A DNA stretch of 64,000 bases from Chamaelirium japonicum (Eukaryota; Streptophyta; Magnoliopsida; Liliales; Melanthiaceae): the NCBI GenBank assembly GCA_947650365.1, contig CANTAL010000140.1, positions 434,001 through 498,000 of the forward strand, given 5' to 3'. Positions 20,870 through 35,000 of the stretch are shown here, in pieces. The number at the start of each line of letters is the position of its first letter. Position 1 is the stretch's first letter. The notes beneath the pieces are model-generated. The model had not been told where the DNA came from. It ran no database searches and saw only the letters and a program-made list of their open reading frames with translations. Made by a program: the position numbers and the translations under genes.

Positions 20870-23673
20870 TCAAGGCTTGGCCACACTTTGCGCGTGCGAC
20901 TTCTCTCCCTCAGATCCAGCACGAGCTTTGCTCGCCACTGAAGCCTTAGAAGATCGGACGCTGGCAGCATGGACCCTGAGTGCTTCTGCCGCTTTCTCGG
21001 CCGTTTCCCTGTAGCTCTGGCATTCAGACAGTGCATGCTCCAGTGCCTTCTTGGAAGTTTCCTCTTTGGCAGTGAAAGCAGCATGCTGAGCAGCAAGTTG
21101 TTCTTTTAACTCTTTAATCTCGTTTGTACGAGCACAGAACACGTCCTCAACCTTGGAGAGTCGAGTCTTCAAAGATTCAAGTTCGTGACTCTGCGCCTCA
21201 CAACGGTCCTGCAGCCCCTTGATCTCCTGCTTCCCTTTCCGAAGATCTTCGATCTTGGCCTTGAGAGAGGTCTTCTTCGAAGTCAGGAGCTCCCTCAGCC
21301 TCTCTCTCTCCTCGCTCACAGCCTTCAGTTCGGCGGTCAAACGGGATACTTCAGATGCGGCCTCCCGTTCTCCTGCCTTCCTAGAGAGAGAGCTTGTGAT
21401 TCTCAAAACTGCTGAGCTCTGCAGATGAATAGAAAGTTAGAATTATTCCAAAGGTACAATTCAAATATTCGATCAAGAAGACACATACCACTACATCTAG
21501 CCGATCAAAGGCTTCTTCAAAAGTAGCTTCCGGAATATTGCAGAGCTTCCGGATCACGCTAGTAGGGTGGTTGATGTCAACATCACCCAAACTCCTTATC
21601 TTCGGAGTCGAGCCAGCAGGCGTACCTACAATCGACACAAGAATTCAAAGTGTTAGAATATTTTCGAACTTCAACGACGAGGCAATCGAAGGGAATTAGT
21701 GCAGATACTTGAAGCCTCGACCTGAGGAGCCTTTCCCTTCCCACGGTCGGAGCTCTTACCCTTGGGGGTCGACTTCTCCTTGATGGGGGTTGGCTCTGGC
21801 AAGGGTTGGGGGGTAGCCTCACCCACCCGGCTTCCTCTCTCCAATTGAGCAGGAGAGGGAACATCTCGAGGAGGTGAAGCTCCCCCTTCGTCTTCTCGCC
21901 CGCTCGAGTTATCGAGCCCTGCCACCATGGCAGCTACCTCCTCAGCCAGAGATCGTGAGGGGGGTGGGGGTTGTTCAACCTCCACTCCCCCACTTGTAGT
22001 TGCCCCTTCGAGACGGGGAACCTCGGGAGGTATCTGATCGAGGGGTGTAGGGTTGCTTCCAACCCCACCACTCCCTGATATCTTGATCTTGAAGCGCAGC
22101 GGGTTCTTTTTCAACTCCCCGAAGTCGTAGGTGGGAATCACCTTAGGGCCATCGCCCATTGCGTCCATTACCCCCTCCATTTTGCGAGCCTTTGCCTCGT
22201 CTATGAAGATCGGCTGCGAATCCTCATCAGCACCACCAGTGGGGGTGGGAGGAATTTCTTCCTCGCCACCCCCATGTCCTTGACCACCATCAGTGGGGGT
22301 AGGAGGAATCTCTTCCTCACCACCCCCATCTTCATCATCATCATCTTCTCTATCTTCTTCCCCGTCGCTGCCTGTGCCCTCATCCTCCTCATCTCCTCCT
22401 CCTCCCTCTCTACCTCCTCTTCTTCATCTTCCTTCTCCTTTTTCTCCACATCCTCCTCCTGTTTGATGGGGATTTTTCTCTTCTTCTTCGTCGGGCCCTT
22501 CTGAATCACCAATTTCTCCTCTGTGGGAAGTGCGCGCCTGGCTCCATAAGCCTTCTTCTCGAATCGAATCTTTCTAATAATTTTTCCAGACTGAGGGTCC
22601 TCCTCGTAATCTGAGTAGATGACCTCATTATCTTCATAGCGAAGCTTCGATCGATGGAGGAGGTTGGCATTGCCGTGTCGAACCGGGCAATTCGAGAATT
22701 GCTTCCAAGATCGAGTCCCGCATGTCAACTCCAAGAAGAGGTTGTCCAGGGCCCCTACTCGCTCTGAAGGCCAAGAGAGAGCTCCTCCTGTGCAATACAT
22801 GTCGATCTCTTGGTGCACCTTATATCGAGGAACCTCCGGTACCGACACAGGAGTCCATGCACTAGACACCGACAGCGGCCAGTCAGTGTAGAGTTTGTCG
22901 GAGCCGATGGTGTCAGCTATCGGGCGAAGGGCAGTAACACCTGTCAAGTAGTAGAACAGGCTGTCCTTCCTCCAAGCCCATCGGTAATGGTAGAAGAAAT
23001 ACCCCAGCTCGATTCGGGCTTCTTCACCTTCAGGGAGGCTGGAGTAGCATTCCCTAAGCTCCTTCTGGAAATCCGACTCTACGCGACAGAAAGCGTAGAT
23101 GATCCTCCAGGAGTTCCCGGTAACCTGCCCAGGACAGAGACCGGAGGTGTTCAGCAACCTCACGGCGAAAGGCGGTAGCGGAAGGCACAGTCCACAGTTG
23201 AGCTGGCCGATCGTGACTATGGTTCCCATCACTTGCTCCTTGCTCGCCCACGAGACAAAGATTGTCCGCCTATCAACGCCGAAAGCAGTTAGAACTCCCG
23301 GAAGCGCTGGTCGAGCCTTTCCCTCTGTGAAACATGCCAGCAACTCCTGCAGCTTCTCCCTCTTTACATCTGTAAGTTTGCTGCCGATGTTGTACCCAAA
23401 CTCAGGCTCCGCTTCCAAAGGTAGCTGCGGGCAGAGGGCAAACTTTGCCTTAGGGATCTGCTCTGGCCTTGATGGTGGAGAAGCAAATCCAACTCCCTGG
23501 TGCCTCTTACCAAGTTGACCAAGTTCGATCAATTCGGCCCTGCCTTTGCCTCGACCCTTCGGAACAGAAGAGACCTCGACAACTTCCTTGCCCTTCCTCT
23601 TGGAAGGAACTGCACTCTTCTTCGAACTGCCCGAAGGAACTGCACTCTTCTTCGAACTACCCGAAGATGCCAT
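20870..23673 (-). pseudogene. Antisense three-exon gene of element A, frameshifted
   Basis: Same structure as in B: exon 1 is 23673-21709, exon 2 is 21625-21489 (again 137 nt), and exon 3 is 21418-20870. Donors GTATCT and GTATGT and acceptors TTGTAG and CTGCAG are at positions equivalent to B. Exon 1 has a duplicated SGSSKKSAVP block near the N-terminus. It also carries a frameshift inside a GAG-rich stretch near 22400-22420: its reading ends at 22201 while the ancestral frame continues as a separate ORF, 22180-21671. Exon 2, exon 3 and the coiled-coil part are open. Function is unknown, as for B. Confidence 0.8.
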
Positions 23674-23776
23674 TTGACCGATCGAAAGGAGATGAAGAAC
23701 GAAAGATTGGAAGCAAAGAGTCTGGACTTCGAAAAATTCTGAAAGCGTGAGGCAAAAAGTGACAGCAAGAAAGAAC

Positions 23777-23862
23777 TTATATACCCAGGGTAAAAAGGTA
23801 CGCAAATCGAGAAGACACGTGTCTTCACCATATCAAATCGCATGTTTTTTTAGGTACACGTG
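23777..23862 (-). promoter_or_regulatory. Promoter of the antisense gene, element A
   Basis: On the minus strand TATATAAG reads from 23783 down, about 104 bases before the ATG. G-box cores CACGTG are at 23816-23821 (inside the same 16-base palindrome as B) and at 23857-23862. Conservation in both elements supports a real promoter. Confidence 0.6.
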
Positions 23863-24089
23863 GCATCCATCTGTAGCAAGCGCAAAATCAGATGAACCGT
23901 CGGACCAGACGAAGCGTCAGATCCGACGGTCCAAGCAAACCACCGGTCTGAGTGAACCGGACCACCGGTTCAAAGCCACATTTAGGCAAACTGAAGATTC
24001 AAAGCAGAAAAAATCAAAATCCATTACCAAATATCAAAGGAGAAGAACAAGCTACACGACTTCCTCAAAAGTGCAGGTTCGAGACATAC

Positions 24090-25195
24090 CTTGACCGGCT
24101 GATTTTAGCCGTTCGGTCAAATTTGACCGTTCGGTCAAATTTGACCGATCGGTCAAAATCAACCGATCGGTCAATTTTCTACTAGATCTGGCGAAAAACC
24201 ATGTTTTTTGCCGATCACCCAAACCTTGACCGGCTGATTTTAGCCGTTCGGTCAAATTTGACCGTTCGGTCAAATTTGACCGATCGGTCAAAATCAACCG
24301 ATCGGTCAATTTTCTACTAGATCTGGCGAAAAACCATGTTTTTTGCCGATCACCCAAACCTTGACCGGCTGATTTTAGCCGTTCGGTCAAATTTGACCGT
24401 TCGGTCAAATTTGATCGATCGGTCAAAATCAACCGATCGGTCAATTTTCTACTAGATCTGGCGAAAAAACCATGTTTTTTGCCGATCACCCAAACCTTGA
24501 CCGGCTGATTTTAGCCGTTTGGTCAAATTTGACCGTTCGGTCAAATTTGACCGATCGGTCAAAATCAACCGATCGGTCAATTTTCTACTAGATCTGGCGA
24601 AAAACCATGTTTTTTTGCCGATCACCCAAACCTTGACCGGCTGATTTTAGCCGTTCGGTCAAATTTGACCGATCGGTCAAAATCAACCGATCGGTCAATT
24701 TTCTACTAGATCTGGTGAAAAACCATGTTTTTTTGCCGATCACCCAAACCTTGACCGGCTGATTTTAGCCGTTCGGTCAAATTTGACCGTTCGGTCAAAT
24801 TTGACCGAACGGTCAAAATCAACCGATCGGTCAATTTTCTACTAGATCTGGCGAAAAACCATGTTTTTTTTTGCCGATCACCCAAACCTTGACCGGCTGA
24901 TTTTAGCCGTTCGGTCAAATTTGACCGTTCGGTCAAATTTGACCGATCGGTCAAAATCAACCGATCGGTCGATTTTCTACTGGATCGATCAAAAAACCAT
25001 GTTTTTTGACCGATCACCGGATCCTTGACCGGTTGAAATTGACCGAACGGTCAAACTTGACCGAACGGTCAAAATTGACCGAACGATCAAACTTGACCGA
25101 ACGGTCAAACTTGACCGAACGGTCAAAATTGACCGAACGGTCAAACTTGACCAATCGGTCAAAATTGACCGATCGGTCAAAATTGACCGATCAGT
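24090..25195. repeat. 135-bp tandem array before the 3' LTR, element A
   Basis: About eight units with starts near 24090, 24225, 24360, 24496, 24632, 24750, 24888 and 25024. Most are 135-138 bp; one is 118 bp because it lacks an 18-base subrepeat built on CGGTCAAATTTGACCG. The unit is related to B's 118-bp unit but differs in length and in using CCGTTCGG as well as CCGATCGG. The last part (25024-25195) is a run of short GACCGAACGGTCAAA-type subrepeats. Confidence 0.9.
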
Positions 25196-25300
25196 CTTTT
25201 TTATGCTAACACTCGACAGAGCTCCTCTACATGTGAGACAGGGGGTCGTTAGCTTTGCACCACGAATCCAAGCCAGCCAAGGTGCCCTCTTAGCTAACTT

Positions 25301-25312
25301 GGAGGGAGTAAC
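25301..25312 (+). other. Purine-rich tract before the 3' LTR, element A
   Basis: GGAGGGAGTAAC directly precedes the LTR, equivalent to 15561-15572 in B. Confidence 0.7.
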
Positions 25313-26002
25313 TGTGGGTGCAAATTTTGGCAAAAAGTCTGCAAACAGCGGGACCCACCGGCCCTGCCTGGTGGGCCCCCGAGTACCACAGCGGGACCCA
25401 CCGGCCCTGCCCGGTGGGCCCATGAAGGCCCCCGAGTACCACAGCGGGACCCACCGGCCCTGCCTGGTGGGCCCCCAAAGACAACAGCGGGACCCACCGG
25501 CCCTGCTTGGTGGGCCCCCTAAAACTGTAGCGGAGCCCACCAGCCTTACCTGGAGGATCCCCAGATACGACAGCAAAAAACCACCATTTACCACCAGAGA
25601 ATCCTATAAATAGCAGAGACTTCGAATGTAAATGGATCCGGAGATCAGTGCCATCACTTGATTTCTGATTTCAAAAACTAGAGCTCTGGGATTTCCAACT
25701 TCCCATCCTTCCCCTCTCTTTGATCTTCATCTTCTCTTTGAAGAGGTAAAGGGTGCCTTCAGTGATACTCGGCCTATCGAGATCAGTTCGATACAAGTGT
25801 TAGTGAATTCGGGTTGCTCCCTATAGCACGGAGACGTAGGCTTCGGCTGAACTCCGAGATCACATCTCTCGTGTCCAATTTTCTCTGTTTACATATCAAA
25901 GGTTTCAACTTCAATCAATAGATCGAACTACGATCTTCCATTTCAACTTCTATTGACTGGTGAGGCGAGGTCTTCGGGTCGGCACGAAGATTTTCCCCCA
26001 CA
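25313..26002 (+). repeat. 3' LTR of element A
   Basis: The LTR is 690 bp, TGTGGG...CCCACA. It differs from the 5' LTR at about 11 positions by eye, including one 1-base indel. It has the same four U3 units; TATAAATA is at 25605-25612. It is followed by GATAC and the satellite. Confidence 0.95.
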
Positions 26003-29000
26003 GATACATTCGTACGAATGAATTAAAATAGCTCGTACGAATGAATTAGAATAGATCGTGCGAATGAATTAGAATGGATCGTACAATTGAATTAGAATGG
26101 ATTGTGCGAATGTATTAGAATGCATCGTACGAATGAATTAGAATAGATACATTCGTATGGATGAATTAGAATAGCTCGTACGAATGAATTAGAATAGATC
26201 GGGCGAATAAATTAGAATGGATCGTACAAATGAATTAGAATGAATTGTACGAACGAATTAGAATAGCTCGTACGAATGAATTAGAATGGATCGTACGAAT
26301 GAATTAGAATAGATAAATTCATACGAATGAATTGGAATGGATCGTGCGAATGAATTAGAATGGATCGTACGAATGAATTATAATAGATCGTGAGAATGAA
26401 TTAGAATGGATCATGCGAATGAATTAGAATGGATCGTGCGAAAGAATTAGAATGGATCATATGAATGAATTAGAATTGCTGAATTAGAATAGATCGTGCG
26501 AATGAATTAGAATGGATCGTACGAATAAATAAGAATGGATCATGTGAATGAATTAGAATGGATCGTACGAAGGAATTAGAATGGATACATTCGTACGAAT
26601 GAATTAGAATAGCTCATATGAATCAATTAGAGTGGATTGTGGGAATGAATTAGAATGGATCATACGAATGAATTAGAATGGATCGTGCAATGAATTAGAA
26701 TGGATCGTACGAATGAATTAGAATGGATACATTCGTAAGAATGAATTAGAATGGATCGTACGAGTGAATTAGAATGGATACATTCGTAAGAATGAATTAG
26801 AATGGATCGTTCGAATAAATTAGAACGGATACATTCGTACGAGTGAATTAGAATAGCTTGTACGAATAAAGTAGAATAGATCGTGCGAATGAATTACAAT
26901 GGATCATACGAATTAATTAGAATAGATCGTGCGAATGAATTAGAATGGATCGAACGAATGAATTAGAATAGCTCGTATGAATGAATTAGAATAGATCGTG
27001 CGAATGAATAAGAATGGATCGTACGAATGAATTAGAATGGATCGTGCGAATGAATTAGAATGGATCGTACGATTGAATTAGAATGGATCGTACGAATGAA
27101 TTAGAATATCTAAATTAGAATAGATCTTGTGAATGTATTAGAATGGATAATACGAATGAATTAGAATAGATACATTTGTACAAATAAATAAGAATAGATC
27201 GTGTGAATGAATTAGAATGGATCGTACGAATTAAATAGAATGGATCGTGCGAATGAATTAGAATGGATCGTACAAATAAATTAGAATGGATACATTCGAA
27301 CGAATGAATTAGAATAGCTCGTATGAATGAATTAGAATGGATCCTGCGAATGAATTAGAATGGATCGTACGAATGAATTAGACTGGATGCATTCGTACGA
27401 ATGAATTAGAATAGCTCGTACGAATGAATTAGAATAAATCGTGCGAATGAATTAGAATGAATCGTACGAATTAATTAGAATGGATCGTACGAATGAATTA
27501 GAATGGATACATTTGTACGAATGAATTAGAATAGCTCATACGAATGAATTAGAATAGATCGTACGATCCATTCTATTTTATTCGCACGATCCATTCTAAT
27601 TCATTCGTATGATCTATTCTAATTTATTCGCACGATCTATTCTAATTTATTCGTATGAGCTATCCTAATTCATTCGTACGAATGTATCCATTCTAATTCA
27701 TTCGAACGATCCATTCTAATTCGTTCGTATGATCCATTCTAATTCATTCGTACGAATAAATTACAATGGATCGTGCGAATGAATTAGAATGGATCGTACG
27801 AATGAATTAGAATAGCTCGTGCGAATGAATTAGAATGGATCGTACTAATTAATTAGAATGGATCGTGCGAATGAATTAGAATGGGTCGTACGAATGAATT
27901 AGAATGGATACATTCATACGAATGAATTAGAATAGCTCGTACGGATGAATTAGACTAGATCGTGCAAATGAATTAGAATGGATAATGCGAATGAATTAGA
28001 ATGGATCGTATGAATGAACTAGAATGGATATATTCGTACGAATAAATTAGAATAGCTCGTACGAATGAATTAGAATAGATCGTGCGAATGAATTAGAATG
28101 GATCATACGAATGAATTAGAAAGGATTGTGCGAATGAAATAGAATGGATCGTATGAATGAATTAGAATGGATACATTCGTACGAATAAATTAGAATAGCT
28201 CATACGAATGAATTAGAATAGATCGTGCTAATGAATTAGAATGGATAGTACGAATGAATTAGAATGGATAATACGAATTAATTAGAATGGATACATTAGT
28301 ATGAATGAATTAGAATAGCTCGTACGAATGAATTAGTATAGATCGTGCAAATGAATTAGAATGGATTGTATGAATGTATTAGAATGGATCGTGCGAATGA
28401 ATTAGAACGGATCGTACGAATGAATTAGAATGGATACATTCGTACGAATGAATTTGAATAGCTCTTATGAATGAATTTAAATAGATCGTGCGAATGAATT
28501 AGAATGGATTGTACGAATGAATTAGAATGGATAGTGTGAATGAATTAGAATCGATCGTACAAATGAATTAGAATGTATACATTCATACGAATAAATTAGA
28601 ATAGCTCGTACGGATGAATTAGAATAGATCACGCAAATGAATTAGAATGGATCGCATGAATGAGTTAGAATGGATGGTGCGAATGAATTTGAACGGATGG
28701 TACGAATGAGTTAGAATGGATACATCCGTACGAATGAATTAGAATAACCCGAATGAATGAATTAGAATAGATCGTACGAATGAATTAGAATGGATCGTGT
28801 GAATGAATTAGAATAGATCGTTCAAATGAATTAGAATGAATACATTTGTACGAATGAATTAGAATAGCTCATACAAATGAATTAGAATGGATAGTGCAAA
28901 TGAATTAGAATGGATCTTACGAATGAATTAGAATGGATCATGCGAATGAATTAGAATGGATCGTACGAATGAATTAGAATAGATTCATTCGTACGAATGA

Positions 29001-32000
29001 ATTAGAATAGCTCATACGAATGAATTAGAATGGATCATGCAAATGACTTAGAATGGATCGTACAAATGAATTAGAATGGATCGCACGAATGAATTAGAAT
29101 GGATCGTGCGAATGAATTATAAAGGATCGTACGAATGAATTAGAATGTATCGTGCGAATGAATTAGAATAGATCATACAAATGAATTAGAATAGATACAT
29201 TAGTATGAAAGAATTAGAATAGCTTGTACAAATGAATTAGAATAGATCGTGCGAATGAATTAGAATGGATCGTACGAATGAATTAGAATGGATCAAGCGA
29301 TTGAATTAAAATGGATCGTACGAATGAATTAGAATAGATACATTCGTACGAATGAATTGGAATGCATCGTACGAATGAATTAGAATGGATCGTGCGAATG
29401 AATTAGAATGGATCGTGCGAATGAATTAGAATGGATCGTACGAATGAATTAGGATCGATACATTCGTACGAATGAATTAGAATAGCTCGTACGAATGAAT
29501 TAGAATAGCTCGTACGAATGAATTAGAATGGATCGAATGAATGAAATATAATGGATCGAGCGAATGAATTAGAATGGATCATACAAATGAATTAGAATGG
29601 ATACATTCGTACGAATAAATTATAATAGATCGTGCGATTTAATTAGAATGAATCGTACGAATCAATTAGAATGGATCGTGCAAATGAATTAGAATGGATT
29701 ATACGAATGAATTAGAATGGATACATTTGTATGAATGAATTAGAATGGATCGTGCGAATGAATTAGAATGGATCTTGCGAATGAACTAGAATGGATCGTG
29801 CGACTGAATTAGAATGGATCGTATGAATTAATTTGAATGGATACATTCGTACAAATGAATTAGAATAGGTCGTACGAATGAATTAGAATAGATCATGTGA
29901 ATGAATTGGAATGGATCGTACGAATGAATTAGAATGGATCGTGCGAATGAGTTAGAATAAATCATGCGAATGAATTAAAATGGATCACGCGAATGAATTA
30001 GAATGGACCGTACGAATGAATTAGAATAGATACATTCGTCTGAATAAATTAGAATAAATCATGTGAATACATTAGAATGAATCGTATGAATGAACTAGAA
30101 TGGATTGTGCGAATAAAGTAGAATGGATCGTAGGAATGAATTAGAATGGATACATTCGTACGAATGAATTAGAATGGATCGTGCGAATGAACTGGAATGG
30201 ATACATTCATATGAATGAATTAGAATAGCACGTACGAATGAATTAGAATGGATCGTACGAATGAATTAGAATAGATACATTCGTACGAATTAATTAGAAT
30301 AGATCGTGCGAATGAATTAGAATGGATCGTACGAATGAATTAGAATGGATCATACGAATAAATTAGAATGGATACATTCGTACGAATGAATTAGAATAGC
30401 TCGTCTAAATGAATAAGAAAGGATCGTTCGAATGAAATAGAATGGATTGTACGAATGAATTAGAATAGATCGTGCGAATGAATTAGAACGGATCGTACGA
30501 ATGAATTAGAATGGATACATTCATACGAATAAATTAGAATAAATCGTGCGAACGAATTAGAATGGATCGTACGAATGAATTAGAATGGATCATGCGAATG
30601 AATTAAAATAGATCGTGTGAATGAATTAGAATGTATCGTACAAATAAATTAGAATGGATACATTCGTATGAATAAATTAGAATAGCTCGTACGAATGAAT
30701 TAGAATAGATCGTACATATGAATTAGAATAGATCTTGCAAATGAATTAGAATGGATCGTACGAATGAATTAGAATGGATCGTGCGAATGAATTAGAATGG
30801 ATCGTACGAATGAATTAGATTGTATACATTCGTGCGAATGAATTAGAATAGCTCGTACGAAAGAATAAGAATAGATCGTACGATCCATTCTAATTTATTC
30901 GCACGAACTATTCTAATTCATTCGTACGATCCATTCTAATTCATTTGTACGAGCTATTCTAATTCATTCATACGAATGTATCTATTATAATTCATTCGTT
31001 TGATCCATTCTAATTCATTCGTACGATCCATTCTAAATCATTCGTACGATCCATTCTAATTCATTCGCACGATCTATTCTAATTCATTCGTACGAGCTAT
31101 TCTAATTCATTCGCACGAATATATCCATTCTAATTCATTCATACGATCCATTCTAATTCATTCGCATGATCCATTCTAAATCATTTGCACGATCTATTCT
31201 AATTCATCCGTACGAGCTATTCTAATTCATTTGTATGAATGTATCCATTATAATTCATTCGTACGACCTATTCTAATTCATTCGCACGATCCATTCTAAT
31301 TCTTTCATACGATCCATTCTAATTCATTCGCACGAGCTATTCTAATTCATTCGTACGATCCATTCTAATTCATTCGCACGATCTATTCTAATTCATTCGT
31401 ACGATCCATTCTAATTCATTCGCATGATCTATGAATAGTTCATTCGTACGAGCAAGTTTAATTCATTCGTACGAATGTATCCATTCTAATTCATTCGTAC
31501 GATCCATTCTAATTTATTTGCACGATCCATTCTAATTCATTCGTATGATCCATTCTAATTCATTCGCACGATCAATTCTAATTCATTCGTACAATCCATT
31601 CTAATTCATTCCTTCGATCTATTCTAATTCATTCGCATGATCCATTCTATTTCATTCGTACAAGCTATTCTAATTCATTTGCACGATCTATTCTAATTTA
31701 TTCGTACGAATGTATCCATTCCAATTCATTCTTACGATCCATTCTAATTCATTCGCACGATACATTCTAATTCATTCATACGAACCATTCTAATTCATTC
31801 GTACGATCCATTCTAATTCATTCGTACGATCCATTCTAATTCATTCGCACGATCCTTTCTAATTCATTCGCACGATCCTTTCTAATTCATTCGTATGATC
31901 CATTCTAATTCATTCGCACGATCCATTCTATTTCATTCGTACGATCCATTCTAAGTCATTCGCACGATCAATTATAATTCATTCGTACGAATGTATCCAT

Positions 32001-35000
32001 TCTAATTCATTCATACGATCCATTTTAATTCATTTGCACAATCCATTCTAATTCATTCGTACGATCCACTCTAATTCATTCATATGATCCATTCTAATTC
32101 ATTCGCACTATCCATTCTAATTTATTCGCACGATCTATTCTAATTCATTCGTACGATCCTTTCTAATTCATTCGCACAATCTATTCTAATTCATTTGTAC
32201 AAGCTATTCTAATTCATTCATACGATCCATTCTAATTCATTCGCACAATCTATTCTAATTCATTTGTACAAGCTATTCTAATTCATTTGTATGAATATAT
32301 CCATTCTAATTCATTCGTATGATCCATTCTAATTCATTCGCACGATCCAGTCTAATTCATTCGCACGACCTATTCTAATTCATTCGTACGAGATATTCTA
32401 ATTCATTCGTACGAACCATTCTAATTCTTTGCATGATCTATTCTAATTCATTCGTACAAGCTATTCAAATTCATTTGTTACGAATGTATACATTCTAATT
32501 CATTCGTACGATCCATTCTCATTCATTCGCACGATCTATTTTAACTAAATCGTACGATCCATTCTAATTCATTTCCACGATATATTCTAATTCATTCGTA
32601 CGAGCTATTCTAAATCATTCGTACGAATGTATCTATTCTAATTCATTCATACGATCCATTCTAATTCATTCGCATGATCCATTCTTATTCATTCATACAA
32701 ACTATTATAATTCATTCGTACGAATGTATCCATTCTAATTCATTCGTACGATCCATTCTAATTCATTCATTCGTACAATCCATTCTAATTCATTCATTCG
32801 TACGATCCATTCTAATTCATTCGCACGAATGTATCCATTCTAATTCATTCGTACGATCCATTCTTATTCATTCATATAATACATTCTAATTCATTCGTAC
32901 GAGCTATTCTAATTCATTCATATGATCCTTTCTAATTCATTCGTACGATCCATTATAATTCATTCGCATGATCTATTCTAATTCATTCATACGAGCTATT
33001 CTAATTCATTCGTACGAATGTACCTATTCTAATTCATTCGTACAATCCATTCTAATTCATTCGCACGATCCATTCTAATTCATTCATACAATCCATTCTA
33101 ATTCATTCGCACGATCTATTCTAGTTCATTCGTACGATCCATTCTAATTCATTCGCACGATCTATACTAATTTATTCGGACAAGCTATTCTAATTCATTC
33201 GTACGAATGTATCCATTCTAATTCATTCGTATGATCCATTCTTATTCATTCGCACGATACATTCTAATTCATTCTCACGATACATTCTAATCCATTCATA
33301 TGATCTATTCTAATTTATTCGTACGAATGTATCCATTCTAATTCATTCGTACAATCCATTCTAATTCATTCGTAAGATCTATTCTAATTCATTCGTACGA
33401 TCCATTCTAATTCATTCGTACGATCCATTCTAATTCATTCGCAAGATCTATTCTAATTTATTCGTACGAATGTATCCATTCTAATTCATTCGTATGATCC
33501 ATTCTAATTCATTCGCACGATCCATTCTAATTCATTCATACGATCCATTCTAATTCATTCACAGGATCTATTCTAATTCATCTGTACAAGCTATTCCAAT
33601 TCATTCATACTAATGTATCCATTCTAATTCATTAATACGATCCATTCTAATTCATTCACACGATCCATTCTAATTTATTCGTATGATCGATTCTAATACA
33701 TTCGCATGATCTATTCTAATTCATTCGTGCGAGCTATTCTAATTCATTCGTACGAATGTGTCCATTATAATTCATTCCTACGATCCATTCTAATTCATTC
33801 GTACGATCCATTCTAATTCATTCGTACGATCCATTCTAATTCATTCGCACGATCTATTCTAATTCATTTGTACGATCTATTCTAATTCATTCATACGAAT
33901 GGATCTAATCTAATTTATTAGTACGATCCATTCTAATTCATCGCACGATTCATTCTAATTCATTAGCACGACCTATTCTAATTCATTTGTATGAGCTATT
34001 CTAATTCATTCATAAGATCCATTCTAATTCATTCGCACGATCTATTCTAATTCATTCGTACGAGCTATTCTAATTCATTCGTACGAATGTATCCATTATA
34101 ATTCATTCGTACGATCCATTCTAATTTATTCGTATGATCCATTCAAATTAATTCGTACGATCCATTCTAATTCATTTGCATGATCTATTCTAATTCATCC
34201 GTACGAGCTATTCTAATTCATTCGTACGAATGTACCATTCTAATTTATTCGTACGATCCATGCTAATTCATTCGCACGATCCGCTCTAATTCATTCGTAC
34301 AATCCATTCATATTCGTTCGCACGATCTATTCTAATTCATTCATACGAATTATTCTAATTCATTCTTACGAATGTATCCATTCTAATTCATTTGTACGAT
34401 CCATTCTAATTCATTCATACGATCCATTCTAATTCATTCATTCGTACGATCTATTCTAATTCATTCGCACGAATGTATCTATTCTAATTCATTCGTACGA
34501 TCCATTCCAATTCATTCATACGATCCATTCTAATTTATTTGTACGATCCATTCTAATTCATTCGTACGATCCATTCTAATTCATTCGCACGATCAATTCT
34601 AATTCATTCATACGAGCTATTCTAATTCATTCGTACGAATGTATCCATTCTAATTCATTCGTATGATCCATTCTAATTCATTCGCACAATCCATTCTAAT
34701 TCATTCGTACGATTCATTCTAATTTATTCGTACGAACTATTCTAATTCATTCTTGTGATCCATTCAAATTCATTCACATGATCCATTCTAATTTATTCGT
34801 ACGAGCTATTCTTGTTCATTCGTAGAAATGTATCCATTCTAATTCATTCGTACGATCCATTCTAATTCATTCGTACGATCCATTCTAAATCATCCGTACA
34901 AGCTATACTAATTCATTCGTACGAATGTATCCATTCTAATTCATTCGTACGATCCATGCTAATTCATTCGCACGATCCACTCTAATTCATTCATACGATC

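Larger units (their letters stand above)
842..26002 (+). mobile_element. Ty3/Gypsy Tat-type LTR retrotransposon A, interrupted by element B
   Basis: A complete LTR retrotransposon with matching LTRs (842-1530 and 25313-26002) and a GATAC target duplication. Without the nested element B (12,684 bp) and one 5-bp duplication it would be about 12.5 kb. Order: LTR, primer site, gag, [element B], protease, RT, RNase H, second RNase H, integrase, hairpin array, antisense gene, tandem repeats, purine tract, LTR. The second RNase H, the lack of a chromodomain, the antisense ORF and the 3' tandem repeats fit the Tat lineage. Its two LTRs differ at about 11 of 690 positions by eye, so it is recent but older than B. 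It is defective: gag stop at 1711, the B insertion, stops at 19413-19418, and a damaged integrase zinc site. Confidence 0.93.

Noticed and set aside
24052..25209. ORFs with repeated LTERSNLTERS-like peptides
   Set aside because: Translation of the GACCGATC tandem array of element A.
32674..32889. ORF with repeated IHSNSFVRSIL-like peptides (and 54517-54759)
   Set aside because: Translation of the minus-oriented 23-bp satellite; it appears only where no stop variant happens to occur.
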